A DNA stretch of 64,000 nucleotides from an uncultured Chlorobiaceae bacterium (GTDB lineage: Bacteria; Bacteroidota; Chlorobiia; Chlorobiales; Chlorobiaceae): assembly GCA_903843305.1 (NCBI GenBank), contig CAIMPI010000027.1, positions 1-64,000 on the forward strand. Reading direction: 5' to 3'. Under the pieces are notes generated by a model. That model did no database searches, was not told where the DNA came from, and worked only from the letters and a program-made list of their open reading frames with translations. Position numbers and translations under genes: made by a program. Position 1 is the first letter of the stretch, and each line of letters begins with the position of its first letter. Below are positions 7,137-14,886 of this stretch, piece by piece.

Positions 7137-9608
7137 ATGGCTAACGACATCAAACGCTTAAATTATTTTACTGGCCAATTCCTGGAAGCTGTAGATTTCT
7201 CGGATGAGCAAAGTTATCACATCGAGATGCGTCGGCGGCTAAATGCGTCTCTTCGTGGGCCCGGGATTTTAGATGGCGGATTTAAGGTGGACATAAAAAA
7301 CCAGTCGACTGATACGGCACCTGCAATAATAACAGTTGGCGCGGGTTTGGGTGTGGATAATCTCGGGCAGGAACTGGTCATCCTTTCGCCATTGGAAAAA
7401 GAAATACCGCTGAATGATCTGAATACGTATAAGGGTAAGACCGTTGCAGTTTATTTAGGCTACCAACAAGTAGAAACGGATAGTAAAACATCTACTGATG
7501 CTTCTGGCATTACACGTTGGACAGAAAGGCCGAAGATCACATTGCAATCAGCAGCCGATTCTGCACCAGCAGATATGGTTCGTTTAGAAAATATTATTGT
7601 CGACCAGAACGGTCAAATATCAATAACCGATAAAATTACTCTTGACAAACCCGATGGCGTGTCAATAACCGATAAACCTGTTCGTCAATTAGCAAGCTTG
7701 TGGGTTGACGGAAATGTCGGTATTGGTACGAAGAGCCCTGCATCAAAACTGGAGGTGAGTGGAACTCTTAAAATTTCAGGGAACGGACACATCGAGGTCC
7801 CGAGCCAAACCAATGAAAACGATGCAGCGATAATATTAGGAAGATCAAGTGGTGATCCGGGAAGCCTATTTATTGTCCCTAAGTTAGGAACGGGTGGCTA
7901 TAATGGTTTATCTCAAGAGGGTGACTTTGGACTTTTTTGGCGCACAAATTCAAAGCAAGATGCAGGCAATCTTGTCATTGGACCCTGGAATGACACCACT
8001 GCAGGGATAAAAATTACAGCATCGGGCAATGTCGGTATCGGTACTACAAACCCTGAAAGAACACTTGATATTGCAGGGAGTATTCGGGGCACTGGTGAAA
8101 TACAAACAACCTCTGCAAATGCCTTCAGGATGGTGCAGGGCGATTATGGATTATTTCTCAGGAATGATGGCACAAACACTTATTTGCTTTTGACTAAAGC
8201 GGGTGATCAATATGGAAACTGGAATGATTTGCGTCCCTTAAGCATAAACAATGCGACAGGGGGAGTTTATTTAGGCAATGTTGGTGTGAATGGTGATATC
8301 GCCATCGACGGAAAACATGCTTTCCGAGGAAGTGATCCCTGGCTCAGGCTCAATCAGGATAATGCGTTCAGCAGTGGAGTTCATACGCCAGGGTTATTTG
8401 CGCCAATGAGTTTGAATGTCGGAGGTGTCGGGGGGTGGGGCAACCCCGGGAATGGTAATGCCACATTTGCAGGGAATGTATCTATAGGCGGAAAAGTCGG
8501 TATTGGCATCGGCACGGCAACTCCTGAAAGAACACTGGATATTGCTGGTGGTATTCGGGGCACTGGTGAAATACAAACAACTTCTGCAAATGCCTTCAGG
8601 ATGGTGCAGGGTGATTATGGATTATTTCTCAGAAATGATGGCACAAACACTTATTTGCTTTTGACTAAAGCGGGTGATCAATATGGACTCTGGAATGATT
8701 TGCGTCCCTTAAGCATAAATAATGCGACAGGGGGAGTTTATTTAGGCAATGTTGGTATAAATGGTGATATCGCCATCGACGGAAAACATGCTTTACGGGG
8801 AAGTGATTCCTGGCTCAGGCTTAATCAGGATTTTGCTTTTAGCAGTGGAGTACATACCCCAGGGTTATTTGCGCCTAAAAGTTTGAATGTCGGAGGTGTC
8901 GGTGGTTGGAGTAACCCTGGTGATGGTAATGCCACAATAGCAGGGAATGTTTCTATAGGTGGTGAAATTCAAACAACATCTGCAAATGCCTTCAGGATGG
9001 TGCAGGGTAATTACGGTTCATTCTTCAGAAATGACGGTTCCGACACTTATTTACTTTTAACCAATGCGGGAGTTCCATACGGAGGATGGAACGATCTTCG
9101 ACCTTTAAGAATAAATAATGCTTCAGGGGGGGTTTATTTAGGTAATTTGGATGTCTCAGACAATTTTACCGCTACTATAAGGTGCGGAGATTTTTGTATG
9201 GGTCATTCATCTCGTCGTGGAACTCCAGGTAGAGCATTAGTGGATGGCTCGAATACTCTCCATCTTAATTATGGAGCTGATTGGGCAAATGTTTCTATAG
9301 GAGGAAAGGTTAGCACCCCTTCCTCAAGGCAATTAAAAGAGAACATTCAAACATTACCAAGCCAACTGGCAAAGCAGATTATCTCAACATTGGAGCCTGT
9401 CAGTTTTACATATAAACATGATTCATTGAAATCACAGTGCCTTGGATTTATAGCTGAAGATGCTCCGACTGAGGTTGCGTCATCTAATTATGATGCAATT
9501 ATCATGAACCATATTGTCACAGCCTTGACACGTGTCGTTAAGGATCAAGAGCAAACGATAGCTGAACTTGCGGTGCAAGTTAACTTGCTAAGAAATAAAA
9601 ATGCATAA
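7137..9608 (+). CDS. Tail fibre with repeats and C-terminal S74 intramolecular chaperone
   Basis: 823 residues from the ATG preceded by AAGGAG; a GTG nine bases upstream is in frame but overlaps that Shine-Dalgarno. Residues 1-190 are a baseplate-attachment region (NDIKRLNYFTGQFLEAVDF). A fibre region follows, built from GNVGIGTTNPERTLDIAG-type units and a 157-residue module present three times, the last shortened. Residues about 729-823 form an S74 intramolecular chaperone: SSRQLKENI holds a Ser and a Lys five residues apart, as in the self-cleaving dyad, then EPVSFTYK, CLGFIAED and a coiled coil. The domain should trimerise the fibre and may cut itself off. This is the best candidate for target recognition; no enzymatic domain is visible. 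Confidence 0.85.
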   Translation: MANDIKRLNYFTGQFLEAVDFSDEQSYHIEMRRRLNASLRGPGILDGGFKVDIKNQSTDTAPAIITVGAGLGVDNLGQELVILSPLEKEIPLNDLNTYKGKTVAVYLGYQQVETDSKTSTDASGITRWTERPKITLQSAADSAPADMVRLENIIVDQNGQISITDKITLDKPDGVSITDKPVRQLASLWVDGNVGIGTKSPASKLEVSGTLKISGNGHIEVPSQTNENDAAIILGRSSGDPGSLFIVPKLGTGGYNGLSQEGDFGLFWRTNSKQDAGNLVIGPWNDTTAGIKITASGNVGIGTTNPERTLDIAGSIRGTGEIQTTSANAFRMVQGDYGLFLRNDGTNTYLLLTKAGDQYGNWNDLRPLSINNATGGVYLGNVGVNGDIAIDGKHAFRGSDPWLRLNQDNAFSSGVHTPGLFAPMSLNVGGVGGWGNPGNGNATFAGNVSIGGKVGIGIGTATPERTLDIAGGIRGTGEIQTTSANAFRMVQGDYGLFLRNDGTNTYLLLTKAGDQYGLWNDLRPLSINNATGGVYLGNVGINGDIAIDGKHALRGSDSWLRLNQDFAFSSGVHTPGLFAPKSLNVGGVGGWSNPGDGNATIAGNVSIGGEIQTTSANAFRMVQGNYGSFFRNDGSDTYLLLTNAGVPYGGWNDLRPLRINNASGGVYLGNLDVSDNFTATIRCGDFCMGHSSRRGTPGRALVDGSNTLHLNYGADWANVSIGGKVSTPSSRQLKENIQTLPSQLAKQIISTLEPVSFTYKHDSLKSQCLGFIAEDAPTEVASSNYDAIIMNHIVTALTRVVKDQEQTIAELAVQVNLLRNKNA
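8081..9150 (+). repeat. Tandem in-frame repeat inside the tail-fibre gene, three copies
   Basis: A 471-base unit (157 codons) beginning near TATTCGGGGCACTGGTGAAA at 8081 recurs almost unchanged at 8552. A third, shorter copy starts at 8961, 396 bases after the equivalent point of copy two, and lacks the 75 bases coding for the PERTLDIAG part. Copies one and two differ by only scattered substitutions, such as GNWNDL versus GLWNDL, while copy three is more diverged. The period is a multiple of three, so copy number can change by recombination without breaking the frame. Confidence 0.9.
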
Positions 9609-9699
9609 GAACAAAAGTATCTTTATTTCAGCACGTGAGTTATAAGCACAGAAACGCCGAAATTCGGGTAATTACAATTATTCTCAGGAGCCAAAAATA

Positions 9700-9897
9700 A
9701 TGCGAGAAGAACTTCAGAAACGCATCGAAACCTTGAAGGCGGAATTCGAAAAGGGCCAGACAAGGCTTCACGAAATACAAATGCAAGAAGCACAATTAAA
9801 AGAAACCTTGCTCCGGATTAGCGGTGCGATTCAGGTAATATCAGAGCTTCTTGAACAAGGAGAGACAAGCCGCACTCAAGAGACGTTGCATAAGTAA
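9700..9897 (+). CDS. Small coiled-coil protein downstream of the fibre
   Basis: 65 residues, almost entirely one amphipathic helix with heptad spacing (ELQKRIETLKAEFEKGQTRL, then AQLKETLLRISGAIQVISEL). It has a good Shine-Dalgarno (AGGAG, seven to twelve bases before the ATG) and lies 91 bases after the fibre gene on the same strand. No family name can be given. A small helical accessory or chaperone of the injection system is a reasonable inference from position; an unrelated housekeeping gene is possible. Confidence 0.6.
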   Translation: MREELQKRIETLKAEFEKGQTRLHEIQMQEAQLKETLLRISGAIQVISELLEQGETSRTQETLHK

Positions 9898-9924
9898 ACC
9901 CGAACGGTAATCACCGCCAATGTC

Positions 9925-9962
9925 AACCTCTACCGCAACACCTAAATCTGCCGGTAGAGGTT
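9925..9962. terminator. Hairpin between the fibre operon and ribH (convergent genes)
   Basis: AACCTCTACCG and CGGTAGAGGTT are perfect 11-base inverted repeats around a 16-base loop. The right arm is the last codons of ribH. There is no T-run on either strand, so it may be a bidirectional stop for the two converging operons or only an mRNA-end hairpin. Confidence 0.45.
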
Positions 9963-10409
9963 CACCATTTCAATGGCTGTCATCGCCGCATCAAAACCCT
10001 TGTTGCCAGCTTTCGTTCCTGCCCGCTCTATCGCCTGTTCAAGATTTTCAGTGGTAAGCACACCAAAGGCAACCGGAACTCCAGTGTCGAGAGATGCCTG
10101 GGCAATCCCCTTGGTTGCTTCAGCGGCAATAACATCAAAATGCGGCGTTGAGCCTCTGATAATCACTCCAAGCGTCACAATAGCATCATACTTGCCGCTC
10201 AGAGCAACCTTTTTGGCGACCATTGGCAGCTCAAAAGCACCCGGACAACGATAGATGGTGATATTCTCCTCAGATCCACCATGGCGACGGATACAGTCAA
10301 CAGCACCGTCAACAAGCTTCTGGCCAATAAAATCGTTGAAGCGCGCTACAACCAGCGCAAACCTTGTATCCGTTGCGCTCAGCGCGCCTTCAATCTGCTT
10401 CATCTGCAT
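9942..10409 (-). CDS. ribH: 6,7-dimethyl-8-ribityllumazine synthase
   Basis: 155 residues from the ATG coding [10 protein letters not shown]. Lumazine synthase condenses 5-amino-6-ribitylamino-uracil with 3,4-dihydroxybutanone phosphate, the penultimate step of riboflavin synthesis, in the cytoplasm. Family signatures are clear: [40 protein letters not shown] (with the catalytic His), FGVLTTEN and [15 protein letters not shown] 39 bases upstream gives a longer frame, but its extra residues are not conserved-looking and would overlap gmhA. The gene follows gmhA by 26 bases, probably as one transcript. Confidence 0.95.
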   Translation of the reverse strand: MQMKQIEGALSATDTRFALVVARFNDFIGQKLVDGAVDCIRRHGGSEENITIYRCPGAFELPMVAKKVALSGKYDAIVTLGVIIRGSTPHFDVIAAEATKGIAQASLDTGVPVAFGVLTTENLEQAIERAGTKAGNKGFDAAMTAIEMVNLYRQI

Positions 10410-10435
10410 AACAATTTTTGGTTTGAGTTTTATTT

Positions 10436-11071
10436 CTATGAATGGCAATAGCCAAGCATCCGCTCTACAAGATCAATAAGCACATGACCAATCGTAATAT
10501 GGCACTCCTGCACCCGGTCAGCAGAACCTGAGTGAGGCACAATAATTTCAAGATCAGCCAAACCCTTCAACAGGCCACCATCGCCACCAAGCAAGGCAAG
10601 TGTTTTCATACCCTGCTGCCGAGCATAGTTCAGCGCATTAAGCACACTTTGGCTGTTGCCACTTGTTGAAAGAGCCAGCAGAATATCTCCTTCCCTCCCG
10701 TAAGCCTCAACAAGGCGAGCAAAAACCGCATCGTAACCAAGGTCATTAGCACCAGCCGTCAGAGCAGAAGTGTCTGTAGAGAGCGCTATCGCAGGAAGTG
10801 CCGGACGATCCACACTGCTGCGGTAGCGGATCGTCAGCTCTGTCGCCAGATGCTGGGCATCCGCAGCACTGCCGCCATTACCACAAATCAGCACCTTTCC
10901 ACCATCCTCAAACGTTCCGGCAATCATGCGTGCCATGGCAACAATAACCGTACTGTTCTGCCGCGCCACCGTTTCCTTGAGGCGCGCGCTGTAGAGCATG
11001 ATATCGAGCACCACCTCCTCATAACGAGTCCGGTCAGTCAGACCATCGGAACACCTGCATTGCTTTGACAT
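10436..11071 (-). CDS. gmhA: Sedoheptulose 7-phosphate isomerase, SIS domain
   Basis: 211 residues. A single SIS domain with [20 protein letters not shown], the block [24 protein letters not shown] (in two parts) and [13 protein letters not shown] identifies GmhA, which converts sedoheptulose 7-phosphate to D-glycero-D-manno-heptose 7-phosphate for LPS inner core. [16 protein letters not shown] near the end carries the metal-binding His and Glu residues of the family. The N-terminus is slightly long; an ATG at residue 25 (MLYSARLKE) follows a GAGGAGG motif by 14 bases and is an alternative start. Upstream is a 279-base non-coding stretch without an obvious promoter motif. Confidence 0.9.
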   Translation of the reverse strand: MSKQCRCSDGLTDRTRYEEVVLDIMLYSARLKETVARQNSTVIVAMARMIAGTFEDGGKVLICGNGGSAADAQHLATELTIRYRSSVDRPALPAIALSTDTSALTAGANDLGYDAVFARLVEAYGREGDILLALSTSGNSQSVLNALNYARQQGMKTLALLGGDGGLLKGLADLEIIVPHSGSADRVQECHITIGHVLIDLVERMLGYCHS

Positions 11072-11350
11072 AAAATCGAGTTAAATAACATGGAAAGTTG
11101 ATCAGAATATAAGGAAAAAACTGAAGGGTTGGCTTTTTGTAAAGATAGCCTTGATAATGGCAGGCAGAGCCATCGATCATGGTATTCAGAACCTTTACCT
11201 ACACTTTTTTGAAAAAAAAGCCCTAACTTTCAAGCAGAGAACTATAATTTGAGGCGGGCATATCCAACGCAATTCAGAATTTCCATGTACATGAACGATG
11301 CCGAGTACTGATTTCAGCCTTGGTAAATAATTGCGTAAATAGAACCACTG

Positions 11351-12544
11351 TCATTCGCATATTGTTTTGATGGCGCGGGCCACAATTGGAATTCCTTCGG
11401 CGATCTGCTTCGGAGTGTTGTTACAGTAGGAGAGCCGCAGTGAGTTGTTGCGCTTCCCTGCCGGATCAAATGTTTTTCCTATGACAAACACGGCACCCCC
11501 TTCAATGGCCAGTTGTACGATTCTCGTGGTATCCGTCTCTTCCGGCAGGGTGAGCCAGAGGTAGAAGCCCCCGCGTGGCTCATTCCACTCGACGTAGTTC
11601 GGGAGGTGTTCCCTGAGAGCGGCAACCATGGCGGTCGCCCTTCTTTTGTACTCCTGTCGAACACTTGCGATATAGCTGTAAATCTGGCCGGAGCGGATGA
11701 ATTCGTCGGCTAACACCTGAGTAAAGCTTGGAGAACAGGCATCGGCAGACTGCTTGATGAGTTCGCATTTCTGGTAGATCTCTTCCGGCACAAGCATCCA
11801 CCCAAGTCGCAGGCCGGGACCAAGAATCTTGGAGAATGAGCCGGTATAGCATACATCAATTCCTTCCGGGTTGATCGCCTTGATGGGCTTGAGCCGTTCA
11901 TGATCCTCTTCGTAAAAGTAGAGGTCGCCATAAGCATCATCCTCAACAAGCGGAATATCGCAGCCTTGAAGTGCTGTTATAAGCTGCTCTTTGCGTTCAG
12001 TACTGTAGAGGAGTCCTGCCGGGTTGTGGAAATAGGGGGTGATGTAGAGAAATTTCGGCTTCTCTTTTTTGTCGATCTCCTGTTGCAGCGCGTCCATGGC
12101 AATGCCCTCTCGGTCAACCGGGACTCCTCTCAGTTCAGCGTCATAGGAACGGAAAGCCGAGAGGGCTCCGATAAAACAGGGGTTTTCCACAAGGACAGGA
12201 TCGTGGGGGTCTATAAAGGCTTTGCCCAGCAGATTGAGCCCCTGCTGTGAGCCGGTTGTGATGAGCAGACGGTTCGTGTGTACCGGCAACCCTTTTTTTT
12301 CAAGGAAGCCGCTGAGTGATTCAAGCAGCGAAGGGAGCCCGGGTGTCGGACCGTATTGAAACGCTATCCGTTTTTTTTTGATGTCGAGTCCTTTGAAGAG
12401 ATCCTCGATCTCCTGAACAGGAAAGAGTTCATTGCCGGGCATCCCGCCCGCAAAGGAGATGATATCCGGTCTTGAGGCAAGGGTCATAAGATCCCTGATT
12501 TCCGAGGAGCGAAGTGATGATACGGCTTTAGAAAACCTTGGCAT
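11351..12544 (-). CDS. PLP-dependent aminotransferase, 2-aminoadipate / aromatic type
   Basis: 397 residues of the fold-type I aminotransferases related to LysN/2-aminoadipate transaminase and the catalytic half of MocR regulators; no GntR domain is present. Seen: FAGGMPGNELFP, YGPTPGLPSLLESL, TTGSQQGLNLL, YITPYFHNPAG, VEDDAYGDLYF, the Schiff-base Lys at about residue 239 in TGSFSKILGPGLRLGW, and LRLSYCNN with the carboxylate-binding Arg. It is the last gene of a cluster with indolepyruvate oxidoreductase and an aryl-CoA ligase, which suggests aromatic amino acids and their 2-oxoacids as substrates; that is inference. Confidence 0.88.
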   Translation of the reverse strand: MPRFSKAVSSLRSSEIRDLMTLASRPDIISFAGGMPGNELFPVQEIEDLFKGLDIKKKRIAFQYGPTPGLPSLLESLSGFLEKKGLPVHTNRLLITTGSQQGLNLLGKAFIDPHDPVLVENPCFIGALSAFRSYDAELRGVPVDREGIAMDALQQEIDKKEKPKFLYITPYFHNPAGLLYSTERKEQLITALQGCDIPLVEDDAYGDLYFYEEDHERLKPIKAINPEGIDVCYTGSFSKILGPGLRLGWMLVPEEIYQKCELIKQSADACSPSFTQVLADEFIRSGQIYSYIASVRQEYKRRATAMVAALREHLPNYVEWNEPRGGFYLWLTLPEETDTTRIVQLAIEGGAVFVIGKTFDPAGKRNNSLRLSYCNNTPKQIAEGIPIVARAIKTICE

Positions 12545-12556
12545 GTTGGTAGCTGG

Positions 12557-12985
12557 TTAAACCTGATAGACATCTCCTTCCTGAAGCAGCTCCATTTTGT
12601 GTTCCTGCAAGACATCAATGAGTTTCTGCAACGATTCCGCCCTGATAACCACGGTGGCCTTACACTCTCCAGAGGCAAAAGCGTACATGTAGTCAATGGC
12701 GACGTTATTATCTGAAATGACTTGCAGCGCCTTGTGCAGTCCGCCGGGTCTGTGGGGAATAATCATCCCGACGACATCGGTGATTTTGACGGCAAATCCT
12801 GCCTTGCGGAGTATCTCTGCCGCCGGTTCCGGTCGTCCAACAATCATGCGCAGAATACCGTAGTCGGCAGTATCAGCAATGCTAAATGCCGAGATGTTGA
12901 TGTCGTTGGCGGCAAGAATACCGGTCAGTTCGGTCAGCCGACCTGTCCTGTTTTCGAGAAACACCGAGAGCTGCTTGATAATCAT
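12557..12985 (-). CDS. Tandem ACT-domain protein
   Basis: 142 residues starting MIIKQLSVFLENRTGRL, four bases after the paaK stop; the frame is open upstream, but that would run deep into paaK. Two ACT domains fill the protein: residues 1-70 (NRTGRLTELTGILAANDINI) and 71-142 (HRPGGLHKALQVISDNNVAI). ACT pairs bind amino acids and act as small-molecule sensors. Stand-alone ACT-ACT proteins next to phenylacetate-CoA ligase and indolepyruvate oxidoreductase genes are common, so it probably regulates this pathway in response to an amino acid. No catalytic or DNA-binding domain is present. Confidence 0.88.
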   Translation of the reverse strand: MIIKQLSVFLENRTGRLTELTGILAANDINISAFSIADTADYGILRMIVGRPEPAAEILRKAGFAVKITDVVGMIIPHRPGGLHKALQVISDNNVAIDYMYAFASGECKATVVIRAESLQKLIDVLQEHKMELLQEGDVYQV

Positions 12986-12989
12986 AGTT

Positions 12990-14291
12990 TTATTTGAGTT
13001 TACGGTTATCAATGACCCGCTGAGCCTTGCCCATGCTGCGTTCAATGGTGCCGGGCTCAACCAGCCGGATGGTTGCGCTGATGCCAAGAATGCTCGATAT
13101 ATTTGCCTTGATCCTCATGCGGAGCCCTTCAAGCTCTTTTACCTCGTCGGAGAAGAACTGCTCTTCAATCTCTACCCTGATTTCGAGGGTGTCGAGATTG
13201 TTCTCACGATCGACCACCAAGAGGTAGTGCGGCTTGGTTTCACTCATCTCAAGCAGTACCGATTCAACCTGTGACGGGAAGACGTTGACGCCGCGGATAA
13301 TGAGCATGTCGTCGGTGCGGCCCACGCATTTTTCCATACGCACGAGCGTGCGGCCGCATTCACATCTATCGGCATGAAGTCGTGTGAGATCGCGAGTTCT
13401 ATAACGGATCAACGGCATCGCTTCCTTGGTTGCCGGTGTGAAGACCAGTTCGCCAAGCTCGCCATAAGGCAGTACTTCACCGCTCTCCGGGTTGATGATT
13501 TCGGGGATAAAGTGATCTTCAAAAATATGCATGCCCTTCTGGCAGTGGCACTCCATGGAGACACCAGGCCCGATGATTTCGCTGAGGCCGTAAATATCGT
13601 ACGCTTTGATCCCGAGCAGGTGCTCAATTTGAGAACGCATCTCTTCGGTCCAGGGTTCTGCACCGAAAACACCGGCTTTCAGCTTGATATTCTTGCGGTT
13701 GATTTTCTCTTCGACAAGCGCTTCGCCGAGATAGGCGGCATAAGATGGAGTGCAGGCCAGTGCCGTTGAGCCAAAGTCCTCCATGAGCTGAAGCTGTTTT
13801 TTTGTATTGCCGCCGGAGATAGGAATGACCGTCGCCCCGACTTTTTCGGCTCCGTAATGCAGGCCGAGGCCACCGGTGAAGAGTCCGTAGCCGTAGGCAA
13901 CCTGAATGATATCGGATGTACCCACTCCCGCCATGGTCAGGGAACGGGCAACAACTTCGCTCCACATCTGGATATCGTTATGGGTATACCCGACAACCGT
14001 TGATTTTCCTGTAGTACCACTGGAGGCATGGAGCCTGACAACATCAGTTTGAGGTAGAGTAAAAAGGCCAAAAGGATAGTTGTCGCGCAGATCCTGTTTG
14101 GTGGTAAAGGGGAGCTTTTTCAGGTCGTCGATAGTGGTGATATCGCCGGGCTCTATACCCATTTCCTGGAGCTTTTGGCGGTAAAATGGAACAGAGTCAT
14201 AGACTCTTTTCACCATTGATGATACCCTTTCTCCCTGGAGCTTCTGGAGCTCTTCACGTTCCATACACTCGTACTGTTCGTTCCAGATCAT
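12990..14291 (-). CDS. paaK: Phenylacetate-CoA ligase
   Basis: 433 residues of the adenylate-forming PaaK family. It has the P-loop-like [17 protein letters not shown], the adenylate-binding motif [22 protein letters not shown] and the C-terminal domain with [17 protein letters not shown] four-Cys pattern (CHCQKG; CECGRT) is visible around residues 245-310. The enzyme forms aryl-acetyl-CoA from the acid, ATP and CoA. The next gene upstream (iorB) overlaps by four bases, so the ligase works with indolepyruvate oxidoreductase, either salvaging arylacetates into aromatic amino acids or degrading them. Confidence 0.93.
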   Translation of the reverse strand: MIWNEQYECMEREELQKLQGERVSSMVKRVYDSVPFYRQKLQEMGIEPGDITTIDDLKKLPFTTKQDLRDNYPFGLFTLPQTDVVRLHASSGTTGKSTVVGYTHNDIQMWSEVVARSLTMAGVGTSDIIQVAYGYGLFTGGLGLHYGAEKVGATVIPISGGNTKKQLQLMEDFGSTALACTPSYAAYLGEALVEEKINRKNIKLKAGVFGAEPWTEEMRSQIEHLLGIKAYDIYGLSEIIGPGVSMECHCQKGMHIFEDHFIPEIINPESGEVLPYGELGELVFTPATKEAMPLIRYRTRDLTRLHADRCECGRTLVRMEKCVGRTDDMLIIRGVNVFPSQVESVLLEMSETKPHYLLVVDRENNLDTLEIRVEIEEQFFSDEVKELEGLRMRIKANISSILGISATIRLVEPGTIERSMGKAQRVIDNRKLK

Positions 14292-14878
14292 GTCGGTGTC
14301 GCTTGAAGTTGAGATAATGCTTGTCCTGTTCGGAATGCACGGATGTTCATGGCTGCGATATCTGCCCCTTTTGCCTGAAAAAGCTTCTCTATGGAGGCTT
14401 CAAGCGTTTCGGCAGCAATACCGATGAACGGGGCGGCAGCTCCGAGCATCACCATGTTTGATGTTCTTATACTCCCCGCTTCACGGGCAAGTTCTGCTGC
14501 GTTGACCAGTACCGGATGGTTCGTGCGGTGTAGTTCGTCAAAAATCTGCTCCATGGTCGGGTAGCCCTCCATATTGATAAAAGAGTCTGTTGAGGTAACT
14601 ATTCTCCCGTCTGGAGCAAGAAATGGAAGATAGCGCAACGCTTCAAGAGGTTCAACCGAAAGTATCAGGTTTGCTGTTCCTTCCGCGATCAGGTCGGAGT
14701 AGATCTCTCTGTCAGAAATCCGGAGGTGCGACTGAACCGCTCCCCCGCGCTGACTCATGCCGTGTACCTCAGCCTGGCGGACAGTCAGGCCGCTCTGCAG
14801 AGCAGCATGGTCGATCACCGCTGCAATAGTGAGTATTCCCTGTCCTCCGACACCGGCAAGAATAATGTTGATCTGCAT
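14288..14878 (-). CDS. iorB: Indolepyruvate:ferredoxin oxidoreductase, beta (gamma-domain) subunit
   Basis: 196 residues of the pyruvate ferredoxin oxidoreductase gamma-domain family: [17 protein letters not shown] at the start, [22 protein letters not shown], and [14 protein letters not shown]. IorB pairs with IorA to convert aryl pyruvates and CoA to aryl-acetyl-CoA, CO2 and reduced ferredoxin, or the reverse. It overlaps paaK by four bases and follows iorA after eight bases, so the three genes are co-translated. Length is normal for the family. Confidence 0.92.
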   Translation of the reverse strand: MQINIILAGVGGQGILTIAAVIDHAALQSGLTVRQAEVHGMSQRGGAVQSHLRISDREIYSDLIAEGTANLILSVEPLEALRYLPFLAPDGRIVTSTDSFINMEGYPTMEQIFDELHRTNHPVLVNAAELAREAGSIRTSNMVMLGAAAPFIGIAAETLEASIEKLFQAKGADIAAMNIRAFRTGQALSQLQATPT

Positions 14879-14886
14879 ACTATTCG

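Noticed and set aside
8081..9150. Possible CRISPR array because of repeated sequence
   Set aside because: The repeat unit is 471 bases and lies in one open frame of a fibre protein.
1..9897. Interpretation as an ordinary prophage
   Set aside because: Only baseplate and fibre genes are seen, with eCIS-style LysM adaptor and PAAR; no head, packaging, lysis or integrase genes.
10410..10448. TTG start giving a 168-residue RibH
   Set aside because: The extra residues overlap gmhA and lie outside the conserved family; the ATG at 10409 gives the usual length.
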